A stretch of DNA of 64,000 nt from DATARH01 sp963847345 (lineage in GTDB: Bacteria > Pseudomonadota > Alphaproteobacteria > ATCC43930 > CGMCC-115725). The translations under genes were made by a program, and so were the position numbers. Below the pieces are notes generated by a model. The model ran no database searches, was not told the origin of the DNA, and was given only the letters and a program-made list of their open reading frames with translations. The stretch spans positions 1 to 64,000 of the forward strand of contig CAWJZU010000034.1 in the NCBI GenBank assembly GCA_963847345.1, written 5' to 3'. Position 1 is the stretch's first letter. Every line of letters starts with the position of its first letter. Below are positions 1-8,956 of the stretch, in pieces.

Positions 1-1197
1 TTCTTCACTTTCTATGTTAGCACTCAATTCCTTTTCTAATTCAACCGAGGAAATTGAAAGAAGCGAAATTTTCGTTGATCTACCATGCGGGGAAGCTGAA
101 ACTTCAGTTTTCAAAATACCCATTGAAGACAGAAACTGAGCGTAAGTCCATACTTGCGTATGACCGCTTGGTTTTTCGCCTAATTCTTCGCATATTACAT
201 TGTAAGTTGTCTCGATTTTGTTCAGCGATGTGGTTGCTTCTTGATTCTCCTTAAAATAACGTGCCACCGCAAGCAGAAACAGTTTTTCATGCAATCCAAG
301 CGTTGACAAATCGCTTTTGCGCATCCCTGGAACAATGCTGGATGCCGCTGTACGCACACATTCAGCAATTACCTGTTCGAGCTCTTCAGCATCAGCATAT
401 TTGCCAGCACGCCAAAGCAGTTCGATACCAAAGCGGGCATTACCTGTTTCCTTGAATGCCAATTCAGCAATCAAATCCACAACATCTTCCTCAACAGCAC
501 CTAATTCAAACGCCATAGAAACACGGTCATTCAAAATATCCGCAAGCTGAGGTTTGCCATATCGTTCCAAACGGATAATGCTTCGTTGAAGAGTGCTTCT
601 GGCGCTTTCGTCCAACTGCTCAATGACTTTGAGATCACGCATAATAAAAATAAAAGACAAACGTTGAGGCTTGCCTTGCCGCATTTCCTGTACACGAGTA
701 AGCTTGTAGACAGCGTCTGAACCTTCTTTCTCGATAAGGCTGTCAAATTCGTCGAGCACAAGAATCAAAGAGATTTGTTCGTCATCTAAAATCTGGAGTA
801 AACCATTTAGAATTTCTTCGGCGCTGTAGCCTCGCACTGGGTAGGCTGGGCTGAAAAAAATAACAGCTTGAGCCAAAATGGGAGTGAGACTGCCGCGGAA
901 CTCACGGCAGTTAATGTGCAAATATCGAAATTTTATGTTTCTCTTGTTTGCGTTTGAAGTTAGATCTGCTCCGAAACGTTGAGCCAAAGCTGTTTTTCCA
1001 GTGCCCACATCACCCGTTAAAATCACTCGCTGACCCATTCGTTCTGGACAGCGTAATATGAAGCTGAAAAATTCTGTGAGCAAGCGCAGTTCTTTTTCTC
1101 TGTGTGGCAGGTTTTGCGGAACGTAATTTATGTCAAGTTTTGATTCATCTTTAAAGAGGCTTTGATGTATTCCGCATTTAATTTTTGTGCCCGCCAA
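1..1197 (-). CDS. cdc6: Orc1/Cdc6-type replication initiator ATPase (3' end cut by window)
   Basis: Archaeal Orc1/Cdc6 family AAA+ protein, which binds replication origins and helps load the MCM helicase. I translated the minus strand from about 1197 to the window edge and checked positions 541-1197 codon by codon without meeting a stop. The N-terminus reads SLFKDESKL then PHREKEL, typical of the family. Walker A is GDVGTGKT (near 1014-991) and Walker B is LILVLDEFD (near 765-739). Sensor-like text FIFIMRDL follows, and a C-terminal winged-helix region runs to the edge, so only the extreme C-terminus is missing. No ATG fits; TTG at 1197, the first possible start after an in-frame stop, is tentative. 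It diverges from the arginine decarboxylase across about 80 AT-rich bases. I saw no clear origin repeats there. Confidence 0.85.
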   Translation of the reverse strand, partial: MAGTKIKCGIHQSLFKDESKLDINYVPQNLPHREKELRLLTEFFSFILRCPERMGQRVILTGDVGTGKTALAQRFGADLTSNANKRNIKFRYLHINCREFRGSLTPILAQAVIFFSPAYPVRGYSAEEILNGLLQILDDEQISLILVLDEFDSLIEKEGSDAVYKLTRVQEMRQGKPQRLSFIFIMRDLKVIEQLDESARSTLQRSIIRLERYGKPQLADILNDRVSMAFELGAVEEDVVDLIAELAFKETGNARFGIELLWRAGKYADAEELEQVIAECVRTAASSIVPGMRKSDLSTLGLHEKLFLLAVARYFKENQEATTSLNKIETTYNVICEELGEKPSGHTQVWTYAQFLSSMGILKTEVSASPHGRSTKISLLSISSVELEKELSANIESEE

Positions 1198-1278
1198 TTT
1201 TTGTTTTTCGATTTATTGGTTACTTTTAAAAACAAAAGGCTAATAAATGCATTCTGTAATCATTCTTTCCGAATCCAA

Positions 1279-1842
1279 ATGATACCAAAAGCATTTTTTT
1301 TCACAAAGGGAGTGGGCAAACATAAGGAGCAACTCCAATCATTTGAGTTAGCCCTTCGCGATGCAGGCATACAAATGTGCAATCTCGTGAGCGTATCAAG
1401 CATAGTTCCCCCGGGCTGCGAACAGCTAACACGAGAGAAAGGTCTCAAAATGGTTCAACCAGGGGAAATCACTTTTGTAGTCATCGCACGCAATGCAACT
1501 AACGAACCTCACAGACTCGTCGCTTCATCAATCGGTGTTGCTATTCCATCAGGCAAAAACCAGTATGGCTATCTAAGTGAGCACCATTCTTTTGGACAAA
1601 CAGACGAAACTGCAGGAGACTACGCGGAAGATTTAGCAGCAACAATGCTTGCAACCACCATGGGCATTCAATTTGACCCCGAAACTGCCTGGGATGAACG
1701 CAAACAACTCTTCAAAACTACAGGGTTAATTATCAAAACCGCCAACATTACTCAATCAGCTGCAGGCGACAAAAACGGATTGTGGACCACAACTGTAGCT
1801 GCAGCGGTGTTTGTACCAGAAAATACCAAATCAAAAGAATAA
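1279..1842 (+). CDS. Pyruvoyl-dependent arginine decarboxylase
   Basis: Converts arginine to agmatine, the first step of archaeal polyamine synthesis. The protein is 187 residues and starts at MIPKAFFFTKGVGKH; the extra N-terminal residues of the longer open frame (from 1162) are not family-like and overlap the divergent cdc6 gene. The self-cleavage site is visible as SVSSIVPPG: in this family the chain is cut between the two serines and the second becomes the pyruvoyl cofactor (established for the Methanocaldococcus enzyme). Other family marks are FELALRDAGI near the N-terminus and IGVAIPSGK mid-protein. The frame is intact, and base use is AT-rich like its neighbours. Confidence 0.9.
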   Translation: MIPKAFFFTKGVGKHKEQLQSFELALRDAGIQMCNLVSVSSIVPPGCEQLTREKGLKMVQPGEITFVVIARNATNEPHRLVASSIGVAIPSGKNQYGYLSEHHSFGQTDETAGDYAEDLAATMLATTMGIQFDPETAWDERKQLFKTTGLIIKTANITQSAAGDKNGLWTTTVAAAVFVPENTKSKE

Positions 1843-2172
1843 AGAACTTGGTAACAAGCCTATATTCTCAAGGCTTTCTCGTTAATTGCCAAAATCGCCA
1901 AAAGCGCAAACCTCATATCCTCTTAGAACATTAATTCATTTGAGAAGAAAAAATCAGCGAGACGATAGAGTTTTTAAAGATTTTGGAGCTCAAAAGTTCT
2001 GAGGCTGCATGCTTTCATGTTATAAGCTTGAAAAATACATTTTTGATTTAGGCAGACTCGCCATATTATACCTTGGAAAACGAAGACTCAAAGACTACAA
2101 AAAACTTTTGGTTTAACAGTCACGATCTTTTTCTACTTTTTCGCAGGTCCTTCTCTAGCAGAAGTCTATTTT
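1843..2172. other. Intergenic region, archaeal part, no gene seen
   Basis: About 330 AT-rich bases between the decarboxylase and the convergent nucS gene. I see several T-rich runs near 2100-2150 that could end transcription of both genes, but no RNA gene, repeat or coding frame. Confidence 0.5.
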
Positions 2173-2970
2173 TTAAGTAAAGAACTTTTCTAGTTTGGAA
2201 GACTGAGCTTTTTTTAAGACTTCAGCACACGTTTTTGGATCTAAAGCCTTAAACTCCAAGCCTAAGGTAAACAGCAAACGCTGAACATCTTTGCCAAGAC
2301 TAGGAGCGACTAGCAAGGCACGAACCTCTCGATTAACCTTGAGCTTTATGGGTTCTACATATTTTGCCAGTTGCAACGCCGCCTCCTTTGAAGCAGTTTT
2401 GCGTTTTACTTCCACAATGACAAGTTTGCCGTTTTTGTCTTCACCATAAATATCAACAAATCCTGGCTCAACCTTTTTCTCCCAGCTAATTGGCTTAAAC
2501 CCTTCTTCAATTAATTCAGGCTTAAGCAAAATTGCGCGATGCATATCATCCTCTGAAGCATACAACAGGAAATCGCCTGAGTCTTCGAGACTTAAAGCAG
2601 AAACCATAAGGATACTATTGAAAGTTACTTTGACGTTTTCCCTTGGTTTCTGGCGCACTGCGTGAACTTCAAGTTTACTTTCAGTTGCGTTTGTGTGGAA
2701 AATGCATCCTGAAGGCTGCCAGTTTACTGGCTCATAACCGACAGGACGGTGAACCAGCATTGACCCATCTGACTTAACGATCAAAAGGCGCTCACCTACT
2801 TCAAGATTTGAACTTGCTCTACCCACATAATTCACAGTGCATGCTCCAGCGACGATAAGCGTTCTTCTTTGAGCGAAAGCCTTGTTAATCAAAGTAGCAG
2901 CATCAGCCATCGCAGGTTGGATTAAGTTAAGGATTTTATTTGGGTACGGCATTGTTTTCAGCCAACTCAT
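2173..2970 (-). CDS. nucS: Endonuclease NucS/EndoMS (mismatch-specific)
   Basis: NucS/EndoMS cuts both strands at mismatched bases and acts with the PCNA clamp in many archaea and actinobacteria that lack MutS/MutL. The protein is 265 residues, close to the family length. The N-terminal DNA-binding half carries DGSMLVHRPVGYEPVNWQP, a strong family signature. The C-terminal RecB-like nuclease core shows GFVDIYGED (metal-binding Asp) and VIVEVKRK (the E-x-K pair). The frame is intact. It converges with the decarboxylase gene and diverges from the methyltransferase gene by about 45 bases. I did not identify a PCNA-interaction peptide at the C-terminus, which ends SSKLEKFFT. Confidence 0.92.
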   Translation of the reverse strand: MSWLKTMPYPNKILNLIQPAMADAATLINKAFAQRRTLIVAGACTVNYVGRASSNLEVGERLLIVKSDGSMLVHRPVGYEPVNWQPSGCIFHTNATESKLEVHAVRQKPRENVKVTFNSILMVSALSLEDSGDFLLYASEDDMHRAILLKPELIEEGFKPISWEKKVEPGFVDIYGEDKNGKLVIVEVKRKTASKEAALQLAKYVEPIKLKVNREVRALLVAPSLGKDVQRLLFTLGLEFKALDPKTCAEVLKKAQSSKLEKFFT

Positions 2971-3015
2971 TTAAGTCAGAGCTTAGGTACATAAGATTTC
3001 TCGAAGGAAACCCAG

Positions 3016-3588
3016 TTGGCAGATTGGAAAGACAAGCGCAATATAATGCAGCAATATGACGCCACAGCCAAAGGCTATAACGAACTGCACGGAGAAGAAC
3101 AAAATGCAAAGTACCAGACCACCCTCAAAAACGTAGATTTTTTTGGCAGCGTTGTTTTGGATGTTGGCTGTGGAAGCGGCTTGTTCTTCAAAGATGTCGC
3201 AGACAAAGCCAAGCTGGTGGTAGGCATTGACTTTTCTCGAAACCTGCTGCTTTTAGCTAAGGACCAAGCCCGTGGTTTGGGCAACGTATTTGTGGTGCAA
3301 TCTGACGCGGATCACTTGCCTTTTGTTGACGGTTTATTTGACGGGGTCTTCGCTTTTACGGTGCTTCAAAATATGCCTCAGTTTTCCGTGGCTTTGGATG
3401 AGTGGAGAAGGGTTGCAAAAAAAAATGGCAAAGTTGTGGTTACAGCCTTAAAAAAGGCGTTTTCGTTGCCTGCTTTTTCGGATTTGCTTGAGGCGGCTGG
3501 TTTTACGGTGATTTCTTTTGTGGATGATGAAGCGTTAAAGTGTTATGTTTCTGCATTGGAGATTAAGAGATTGGCGTCTGCCACTTGA
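3016..3588 (+). CDS. Class I SAM-dependent methyltransferase
   Basis: A 190-residue Rossmann-fold methyltransferase of unknown substrate. Motif I is VVLDVGCGSGLFF (residues about 46-58), followed by the acidic strand end VVGIDFS that contacts the SAM ribose, and DGLFDGVFAFTVLQNM in the motif IV region. The start is a TTG at 3016 with GAAGG a few bases upstream; no better ATG precedes motif I at the right distance, though an internal ATG at residue 11 (MQQYDATAKGY) is an alternative. Its last 46 bases overlap the 3' end of the convergent membrane regulator. The family is too broad for a specific substrate. Confidence 0.85.
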   Translation: MADWKDKRNIMQQYDATAKGYNELHGEEQNAKYQTTLKNVDFFGSVVLDVGCGSGLFFKDVADKAKLVVGIDFSRNLLLLAKDQARGLGNVFVVQSDADHLPFVDGLFDGVFAFTVLQNMPQFSVALDEWRRVAKKNGKVVVTALKKAFSLPAFSDLLEAAGFTVISFVDDEALKCYVSALEIKRLASAT

Positions 3589-4844
3589 CCAGTGTCCGCA
3601 TAGATGCCAATGCCGACTTCGTTATAGCCGCCTGGATAGATTGCAGTTAACTTCATCTCAACATAATAATAAGGAATCAAAACTACTGAGTTGCCTCTAG
3701 TGTGAGGAACTAATTGAGTCGAAAGGGGAGCGCCTTGGATCACTTCAAAACCCGAGTATGATTTGCCTTGAATTGGATAAGACATCGTTTTGACATAGGT
3801 TTTAGCTATGCTGATTGCTTGCTCTTGCGAGACGGATAGGTTGGTGTCGCCTGGGGTGAAGAGGAAGTAGCCATCAGTCATTACAGTTAAGAGGTTATTT
3901 TGGAAAGTCATCATTAATCCTTTGCTTTGAAAATAAATTCCATCATGATAATACATCCAGTAGAACGTAACTGAGCCAGCTGAGTTAGTTACTTGCAACG
4001 CCATGTTTCCGTCAATGTATGTGTGAGTAGAAGCGTTTGTTACAGTTGAAAGTAGATTAATCATCTGCGTTGCGTATGCTTCGCCTGAATAGGCCTTATA
4101 ATTCGAAAGAGTAAAGTTGACATTTTGCAATAGGTCATTTGGCTGATTTGAAATAAGAATAGGCGAGCTTTCGCCAAGGCTAAGGTCGTAGCGTGAGAAA
4201 TGATTATTTCTGAAACGCAAATTCACGTCCATGCTGGTTGAGGGAATTGTAACAGTTGTGAGAGTGTATTTTATTGTTTCCTCAGCAACATTGAAGTCAG
4301 AGCGATAATTTATAACATCAGAGTCCAACGTCACGGTGTAGTTTCTCGCATCAATTGCAGTCATGTATTCTAGAAAATTGTAAACTTTGTCAGGTCCAGT
4401 TCCGCATGAAAGCAACTGTTTGTTTTGCTCTAGGAGAGCTTTCTGGCTGGCAGACACTTGGTTTAAGGCACTATATTGAAAGGCGAACATTCCTGCAAAA
4501 ATCACAACAGCAATTAATAAGGCGCCGAGAACCATCTGCCACTTCAATGCCAATTTTAAGCGTCCTTTTGGTTCAATATGAGGAGCTTCTTCAACTCCAT
4601 TCATAGCGCTCACTGTGGCTAATCCGAAAGTGGATAGTTTGTATGTGCCATCATCAAATTTAGAAACAAGTTCACCCAGACTTTCAAGATGATAGGTTAA
4701 GTGGGAAGTGGATACTCCAAGATTTTCAACTATTTCCATAAAAGTCATAGGTTTTTGGGAAAGCATTCGGAGAATTTTACGGCGGACCGGGTGCTTAAGA
4801 GAGGTAAACATGATTGAGTAAATTTCGTCCTTGGAGACTGCCAT
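3543..4844 (-). CDS. Membrane-anchored ArsR-like winged-helix protein
   Basis: A 433-residue protein of a layout common in uncultured archaea. Residues about 1-85 form an ArsR-like winged helix (HPVRRKILRMLSQKP, then an EIVENLGVSTSHLTYHLESL recognition region). A single membrane span follows at about 105-125 (MVLGALLIAVVIFAGMFAF). The remaining 300 residues are an outside domain rich in Ser, Thr, Tyr and Asn with no fold I recognise. A sensor outside passing a signal to a DNA-binding domain inside is an inference from this topology. The frame is intact. It has no operon partner and overlaps the methyltransferase gene tail-to-tail. Confidence 0.7.
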   Translation of the reverse strand: MAVSKDEIYSIMFTSLKHPVRRKILRMLSQKPMTFMEIVENLGVSTSHLTYHLESLGELVSKFDDGTYKLSTFGLATVSAMNGVEEAPHIEPKGRLKLALKWQMVLGALLIAVVIFAGMFAFQYSALNQVSASQKALLEQNKQLLSCGTGPDKVYNFLEYMTAIDARNYTVTLDSDVINYRSDFNVAEETIKYTLTTVTIPSTSMDVNLRFRNNHFSRYDLSLGESSPILISNQPNDLLQNVNFTLSNYKAYSGEAYATQMINLLSTVTNASTHTYIDGNMALQVTNSAGSVTFYWMYYHDGIYFQSKGLMMTFQNNLLTVMTDGYFLFTPGDTNLSVSQEQAISIAKTYVKTMSYPIQGKSYSGFEVIQGAPLSTQLVPHTRGNSVVLIPYYYVEMKLTAIYPGGYNEVGIGIYADTGQVADANLLISNAET

Positions 4845-4938
4845 GCCAAACCCTGCTCTACCATATAGATAATGATGGCTATAAGATTTACATAAAAAGC
4901 AACATTAAAGACCCATAAGAACAATGGAGCAGATTTTA

Positions 4939-4968
4939 GTCAAGAAATGAGACCGTGTGAAAAGTCGC
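4939..4968. repeat. Left terminal inverted repeat of the IS
   Basis: Thirty bases matching the reverse complement of 6777-6806 at 25 positions. The shared core is GAGACCGTGT, flanked by GTCAAGA on the outer side. Confidence 0.85.
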
Positions 4969-5036
4969 CTCTTTTTTGCTTGAAGTACGGTAAAGCTTAA
5001 ATGCTTATAGCTCTAATAGAGCTATATGTGATTTGC

Positions 5037-5213
5037 ATGCCTAAAAAAGTCAACTTTCAAACCACAAACGAACTCAAACTAAACGGAATAGTAGGCTTTG
5101 TAAAAAGAAAAGTCACCCCCCACGGAACAGGCGCCAAAGTAACCTGCCCAAAAGAGTACCTGGGCAAAACAGCCTACCTAGTCATAACAGACGAACCCTA
5201 CACTGAAGGATAG
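5037..5213 (+). CDS. DUF2080 transposon-associated small protein
   Basis: A 58-residue protein starting MPKKVNFQTTNELKLNG and containing GFVKRKVTPHGTGAKVTCP and KTAYLVITDE. This is the DUF2080 family, found in archaeal insertion sequences directly upstream of the transposase. Its function is unknown; a DNA-binding or transposition-control role is only inference. The ATG at 5037 fits the family start better than the upstream ATG at 5001. The transposase start codon at 5218 follows after 4 bases, so the two were probably translated together. Confidence 0.75.
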   Translation: MPKKVNFQTTNELKLNGIVGFVKRKVTPHGTGAKVTCPKEYLGKTAYLVITDEPYTEG

Positions 5214-5217
5214 CAAA

Positions 5218-6708
5218 ATGAGCCAAACACCAGACGACTACGTAGAAGGCCTAAACAGAAAACAAACATTCCTACTGCCCAAAACAATAGAAGAATACGT
5301 TGCAAGCAGACAACCCCATCAGATTCATAGACAGCATACGTAAACACGCTAGACATGGAAAAACTGGGCTTTACACACTCAACACCACAAGAACTTGGAA
5401 GACCCTCATACAACCCAAAAGACCTCTGCAAACTCTACCTCTACGGAGGCCTAAACCACATCCGATCCAGCAGAAAGCTAGAAAGAGAATGCAAAACAAA
5501 CCTAGAAGCCATGTGGCTTCTCAAAGGCTTAGCACCCGATTTTAAGACCATTGCAGATTTTAGAAAAGACAACCCATCGGCTATAGGTGCCTTATTCAAA
5601 GATTTTGTAGCTTTCCTAAAAGAACTCAGCCTTTACGGAGCAAAACAAGTAACCGTTGATGGCACAAAACTGCTGGCAGTTAATTCAAACTACAAAGCCT
5701 TCACCAAAAAAGCGCTTGCAAAAAGAATTAAAGTTATGGAAAAATCAGTAACACGCTATCTAGAAGAGTTGGATGCAGCGGATAAGCAGGAAGCATTTGA
5801 TGAGCAGCAAGCCAGAAGTGAAGCTAGACAAGAGACCAAGGCTTTTGAAGTAGACAAACTCGCGTGCCCTGCTTGAGAAGAAGGAGAAGAGCCAAGAAAT
5901 TCTTGATAAAATGGAAAAGAGCGGTCAAAAGGAGATTGCTTTAACTGATCCTGATTGTCGTCAGATGATGAATCATGGCAGAGTAGAATCATGCTATAAC
6001 ATGCAGGCAGCAGTGGATTCTAAAAACCATCTTATCGTTAATTATTTGGTGACTAACGAGGCTTCAGATCTAAATCAACTCAGCGGCGTAGCGATAAGCG
6101 CTAAAGAAACACTTGATGTTGAGCAGATTGATTGCCTTTCGGATAAGGGTTATTTTGATTTTATGCAAATCAAGCAATGTGCCGATAGTGGGGTTACTCC
6201 TTTTGTTGCGGTGAAGAGGTCTGGAAGCGGTGGCAGTATAGTATCGCCAGAGTTTACTGCTGACAAGTTCCTCTATGACAAGGATGCTGATGTGTATGTT
6301 TGCCCCGCTGGACAGCGTCTTTACTTTCAGTGCTGCACATTTCAGGATGGGATGGATAGGCGAGTTTACAAGTGTCAGAAAGGGTGTTTGTTCTTCATGC
6401 CAGTTTTTCATGACTAAATGTACAAGCAATAAGAAAGGACGTACGATTTGGCGTTGGGTACATGAGGAAGTTGTTGATGATATGAGAAAGCGGATGAAGT
6501 TGCATCCTGAGGTTATGGATGAGCGCAAAAAGGTGGTTGAGCATACGTTTGGGACATTGAAGAGGGCGTTTGGTGCTCCTTATTTGCTGCTTAGAGGTCT
6601 TAGGAAGGTTAGTGGAGAGGTTGGGTTGCTTTTGTTTTCTTATAATTTGAGGAGAGCTCTAAACATTCTTGGAGTTGAAGCTCTAATCGATGCGCTTGTT
6701 AGAAAATA
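5218..6708 (+). pseudogene. IS1182-like transposase, frame-broken
   Basis: DDE-type transposase homologous along its length to IS1182-family enzymes. Landmarks are FLLPKTIEEYV near the N-terminus, KLYLYGGLNHIRSSRKLERE, LAPDFKTIADFRKDN, VTVDGTKL (a likely first catalytic Asp), CLSDKGYFD (second Asp region), and an RAFGAPYLLLRGLRKV region near the C-terminus. The frame breaks at about 5303, 5337, 5863 and 6380. Each break is repaired by deleting one base, so four single-base insertions restore one continuous protein of about 495 residues. It is either a decayed copy or an otherwise intact gene with sequencing errors. Confidence 0.85.
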
Positions 6709-6776
6709 AAAGAATAAGAGAAAAGTAAAATCAAAAGAGCATTGAGTAATTTTTCAAGCTTTCAATCGGTTGTTTA

Positions 6777-6806
6777 GTGATTTTTTACACGGTCTCAAAT
6801 CTTGAC
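6777..6806. repeat. Right terminal inverted repeat of the IS
   Basis: Thirty bases whose reverse complement matches 4939-4968 at 25 of 30 positions. It lies about 70 bases after the transposase stop. Confidence 0.85.
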
Positions 6807-6859
6807 GAGAAAGCTTTTACACACAAAAGAGCAAGTTTACTGCTACGGAGAAAAAACAA

Positions 6860-7033
6860 ATGAACAAAGGACTTGCATTAGGCTTAGTTTTCATCTTCTT
6901 ATCTGGATCATTTATTATTGCATCTCAATTTAGTAGTCCGATGTCAGGTCAAATTATTGCTGCTTCAACCGCAATTACCGTTGCCACTTTGGCGACATGG
7001 TTATATTTCAAAAAACCGGCTCAAAAAGCGTAG
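6860..7033 (+). CDS. Small two-helix membrane protein
   Basis: A 57-residue open frame: ATG at 6860 with CGGAG about 11 bases upstream, and stop TAG at 7031-7033. Two hydrophobic stretches are clear: GLALGLVFIFLSGSFIIAS (about residues 4-22) and GQIIAASTAITVATLATWLY (about 32-51). It ends in a basic tail (KKPAQKA). I recognise no family. It sits just outside the right end of the insertion sequence and before the SMC-like gene. The helix-turn-helix hydrophobic pattern and the ribosome-binding site argue for a real gene. Confidence 0.5.
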   Translation: MNKGLALGLVFIFLSGSFIIASQFSSPMSGQIIAASTAITVATLATWLYFKKPAQKA

Positions 7034-7224
7034 GTCAATTTAAATTCACGAAAAACAGGCATGCGCTTATTCTCAAGATAAGCATTTTTCATTAACAAAA
7101 TACTACTGGGAAAAATGATTCAAGCCTTAAGGATCAAGGGGGATTTCGGCGAATAGGCGTCAAATTGTTTTAATAAGAGGCTTTTCCTTTGTTAGGAAGC
7201 TCAATTTAGAGGCATCAATCATCA

Positions 7225-8950
7225 ATGTTGATCCAAGAAGTTATACTTGAGAATTTCATGAGTTACGAATATGCTAAGTACCGTTTAAACAAGGAGTAAA
7301 TGTCATTGGTGGACCAAACGGCGCTGGAAAATTTAGTTTTACTTCTTGCAATATCTGTCGCATTAGGCCAATCGTACACAGAACGTTCCCGTAAACTCAG
7401 CGACCTAATTCGCTGGGGACACGATCAAGCCAGAGTCACATTAATTTTAGACAATAGTAAACAAGGCAACCAACGTCCCGTCCAAAAATACCCCAAAGAC
7501 CAGCTTTTTCTAACCAGAGTCCTACGCAGGGATGGAAATTACAATTTGATTTAGAAAACAAAGCGATCGGCAAACAAGACGTAGAACGTCTGCTTGGCAA
7601 GTTCGGAGTTGATCCAGACAATATGCTGATCATAATGCACCAAAACATGGTAGAACAGTTCAGTGTGCTAAGCAATACGGAGAAGCTACGAATGGTTGAA
7701 GAAGCCGTTGGAATTGAACCATTCAGAGAAAATGTGGTTCAGGCAAAAACCAAGCTCACCCGTATTTTAACCCAAGAAGAATCAGTTAGCAAACTCTTAA
7801 AGCAAGCTCAACAAACACTCAATTATTGGCGAGAACAATATGACAAATATCAAGAGAAAGAACAACTTCAACTTAAACGCCGTTTCTTAGAACGCGAATT
7901 GATATGGGCAGAAGTTGAAAAGCGAGAAGATACAATTAAAACTCTACAAACCAGCCTTAACAAAAATCAAGAAGCTCTAAGCAAAATAGAGGGCCAGAAA
8001 CAATCTATCGCCATCCAACTTGGCGGCCAGCAGAGCCAACAAGAAACGCTCAAGCAAAAAGCAAAAGTCGTTTTTGATGACCGTTTAGCTTTGGAACGTG
8101 AAATCGCCCAAAACCAATCGACTCAAACACTTGTCACTAAACTTCTTGAGGAGGCGCAAATGCTTGAGCAATCATTGAAGAACAGCAGTAGTCATTTTAA
8201 TTTACTTAGAAACGAAAACCTGCAAGAAATGCTGTTAGAATCACGGCAACAAATCGGTAAAGCCTCAACGCAAGTGAAAGAAAACCAAGAGAAAATGAAT
8301 AATTTAGAAGAGTCCTCTGGCAAAGTTACTGAGGAGGTTTTGGAAAAGCGAATCAATGTAGCTCTTTTAGAGTTTAAACGAGCAAATGCCATCGTTAACC
8401 TTAAAGAGACCAAAAATTCCTCAAAGAAGCAGAAAATAACCTAAAAGAGAGCGTTCAAAAAGCTGAACTAACTGGAGAGCGAATTGCCGTATTAAAAAAC
8501 GCCTCAGAAATCCAAGATGAAATTCGCTTGACAGAAGGACACTTAGCCGCGTTGGCAACTGTTTCAGAAGATATCGAAAGACAATATGAATCTTACTCAA
8601 AACTATATCGGAACTTAAAGAGAAAGCCCAGCTCGTAGCTGAAGACCGTCAAAAGACACTTGAGAAGTCAAAACTCGAATGTTGTCATGGAGAAGCGTGA
8701 TGGAGAATCTGCTCGTTAGAGTTAACACAGAATATCAGTACATAATGGGGCAGACTTTGGCAACAGGTGAAGTTCAACTATCAAATCCTCAAGATATTGA
8801 AACTGCAGGACTTAAGATCTTAGTTGGCTTCAAGGGCAGCAAACCTGTGGCGCTAGACGCTTATACTCAGAGTGGAGGAGAGAGGACCACGGCGAGTATG
8901 AGTTTCCTTTTAGCTCTGCAGCGACATGTGCGCTCTCCTTTCCGCGCAGT
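7225..8950 (+). pseudogene. SMC/Rad50-like ATPase, frame-broken and cut at the contig join
   Basis: Archaeal SMC/Rad50-type ATPase of chromosome structure or repair. The N-terminus is MLIQEVILENFMSYE, then Walker A GGPNGAGK near 7308-7331 and a typical VALGQSYTERSRKLSDLIRWG. Residues from about 7620 to 8640 are coiled coil. The C-terminal head resumes with VNTEYQYIMGQT, GLKILVGFKGSKPV and the ABC signature SGGERTTASM near 8872-8901. Homology stops after LLALQRHVRSPFRAV; the expected DEFDVHMD Walker B is absent because the sequence turns bacterial there. There are several frame changes, at about 7276, 7335, 7490, 8440 and 8600-8690. I saw no clear hinge or zinc hook. Confidence 0.75.
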
Positions 8951-8956
8951 GCGGCG
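8944..8956. other. Join between archaeal and bacterial sequence
   Basis: Left of here the plus strand encodes an archaeal SMC-like head. Right of here the minus strand encodes a CaiB-type CoA-transferase. Both proteins lose their family pattern within a few codons of 8950, and base composition changes from AT-rich to strongly GC-rich at the same point. No insertion sequence, tRNA or integrase lies at the join. A chimeric assembly is much more likely than a natural fusion. Confidence 0.85.

Larger units (their letters stand above)
4939..6806 (+). mobile_element. IS1182-like insertion sequence with DUF2080 gene
   Basis: About 1.87 kb, bounded by 30-base terminal inverted repeats that I aligned by eye: 25 of 30 positions match, with a shared core GAGACCGTGT. 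The left end starts GTCAAGAAAT at 4939 and the right end finishes ATCTTGAC at 6806. Inside are a small DUF2080 gene and a transposase reading frame with at least four breaks. No convincing target-site duplication is visible next to the ends. Base composition matches the archaeal flanks. The element is probably inactive as written, unless the breaks are sequencing errors. Confidence 0.85.

Noticed and set aside
1..8950. Archaeal genes as lateral transfer into a bacterium
   Set aside because: The change is abrupt, every gene to the left is archaeal, and no mobile element lies at the join. A chimeric contig explains it more simply.
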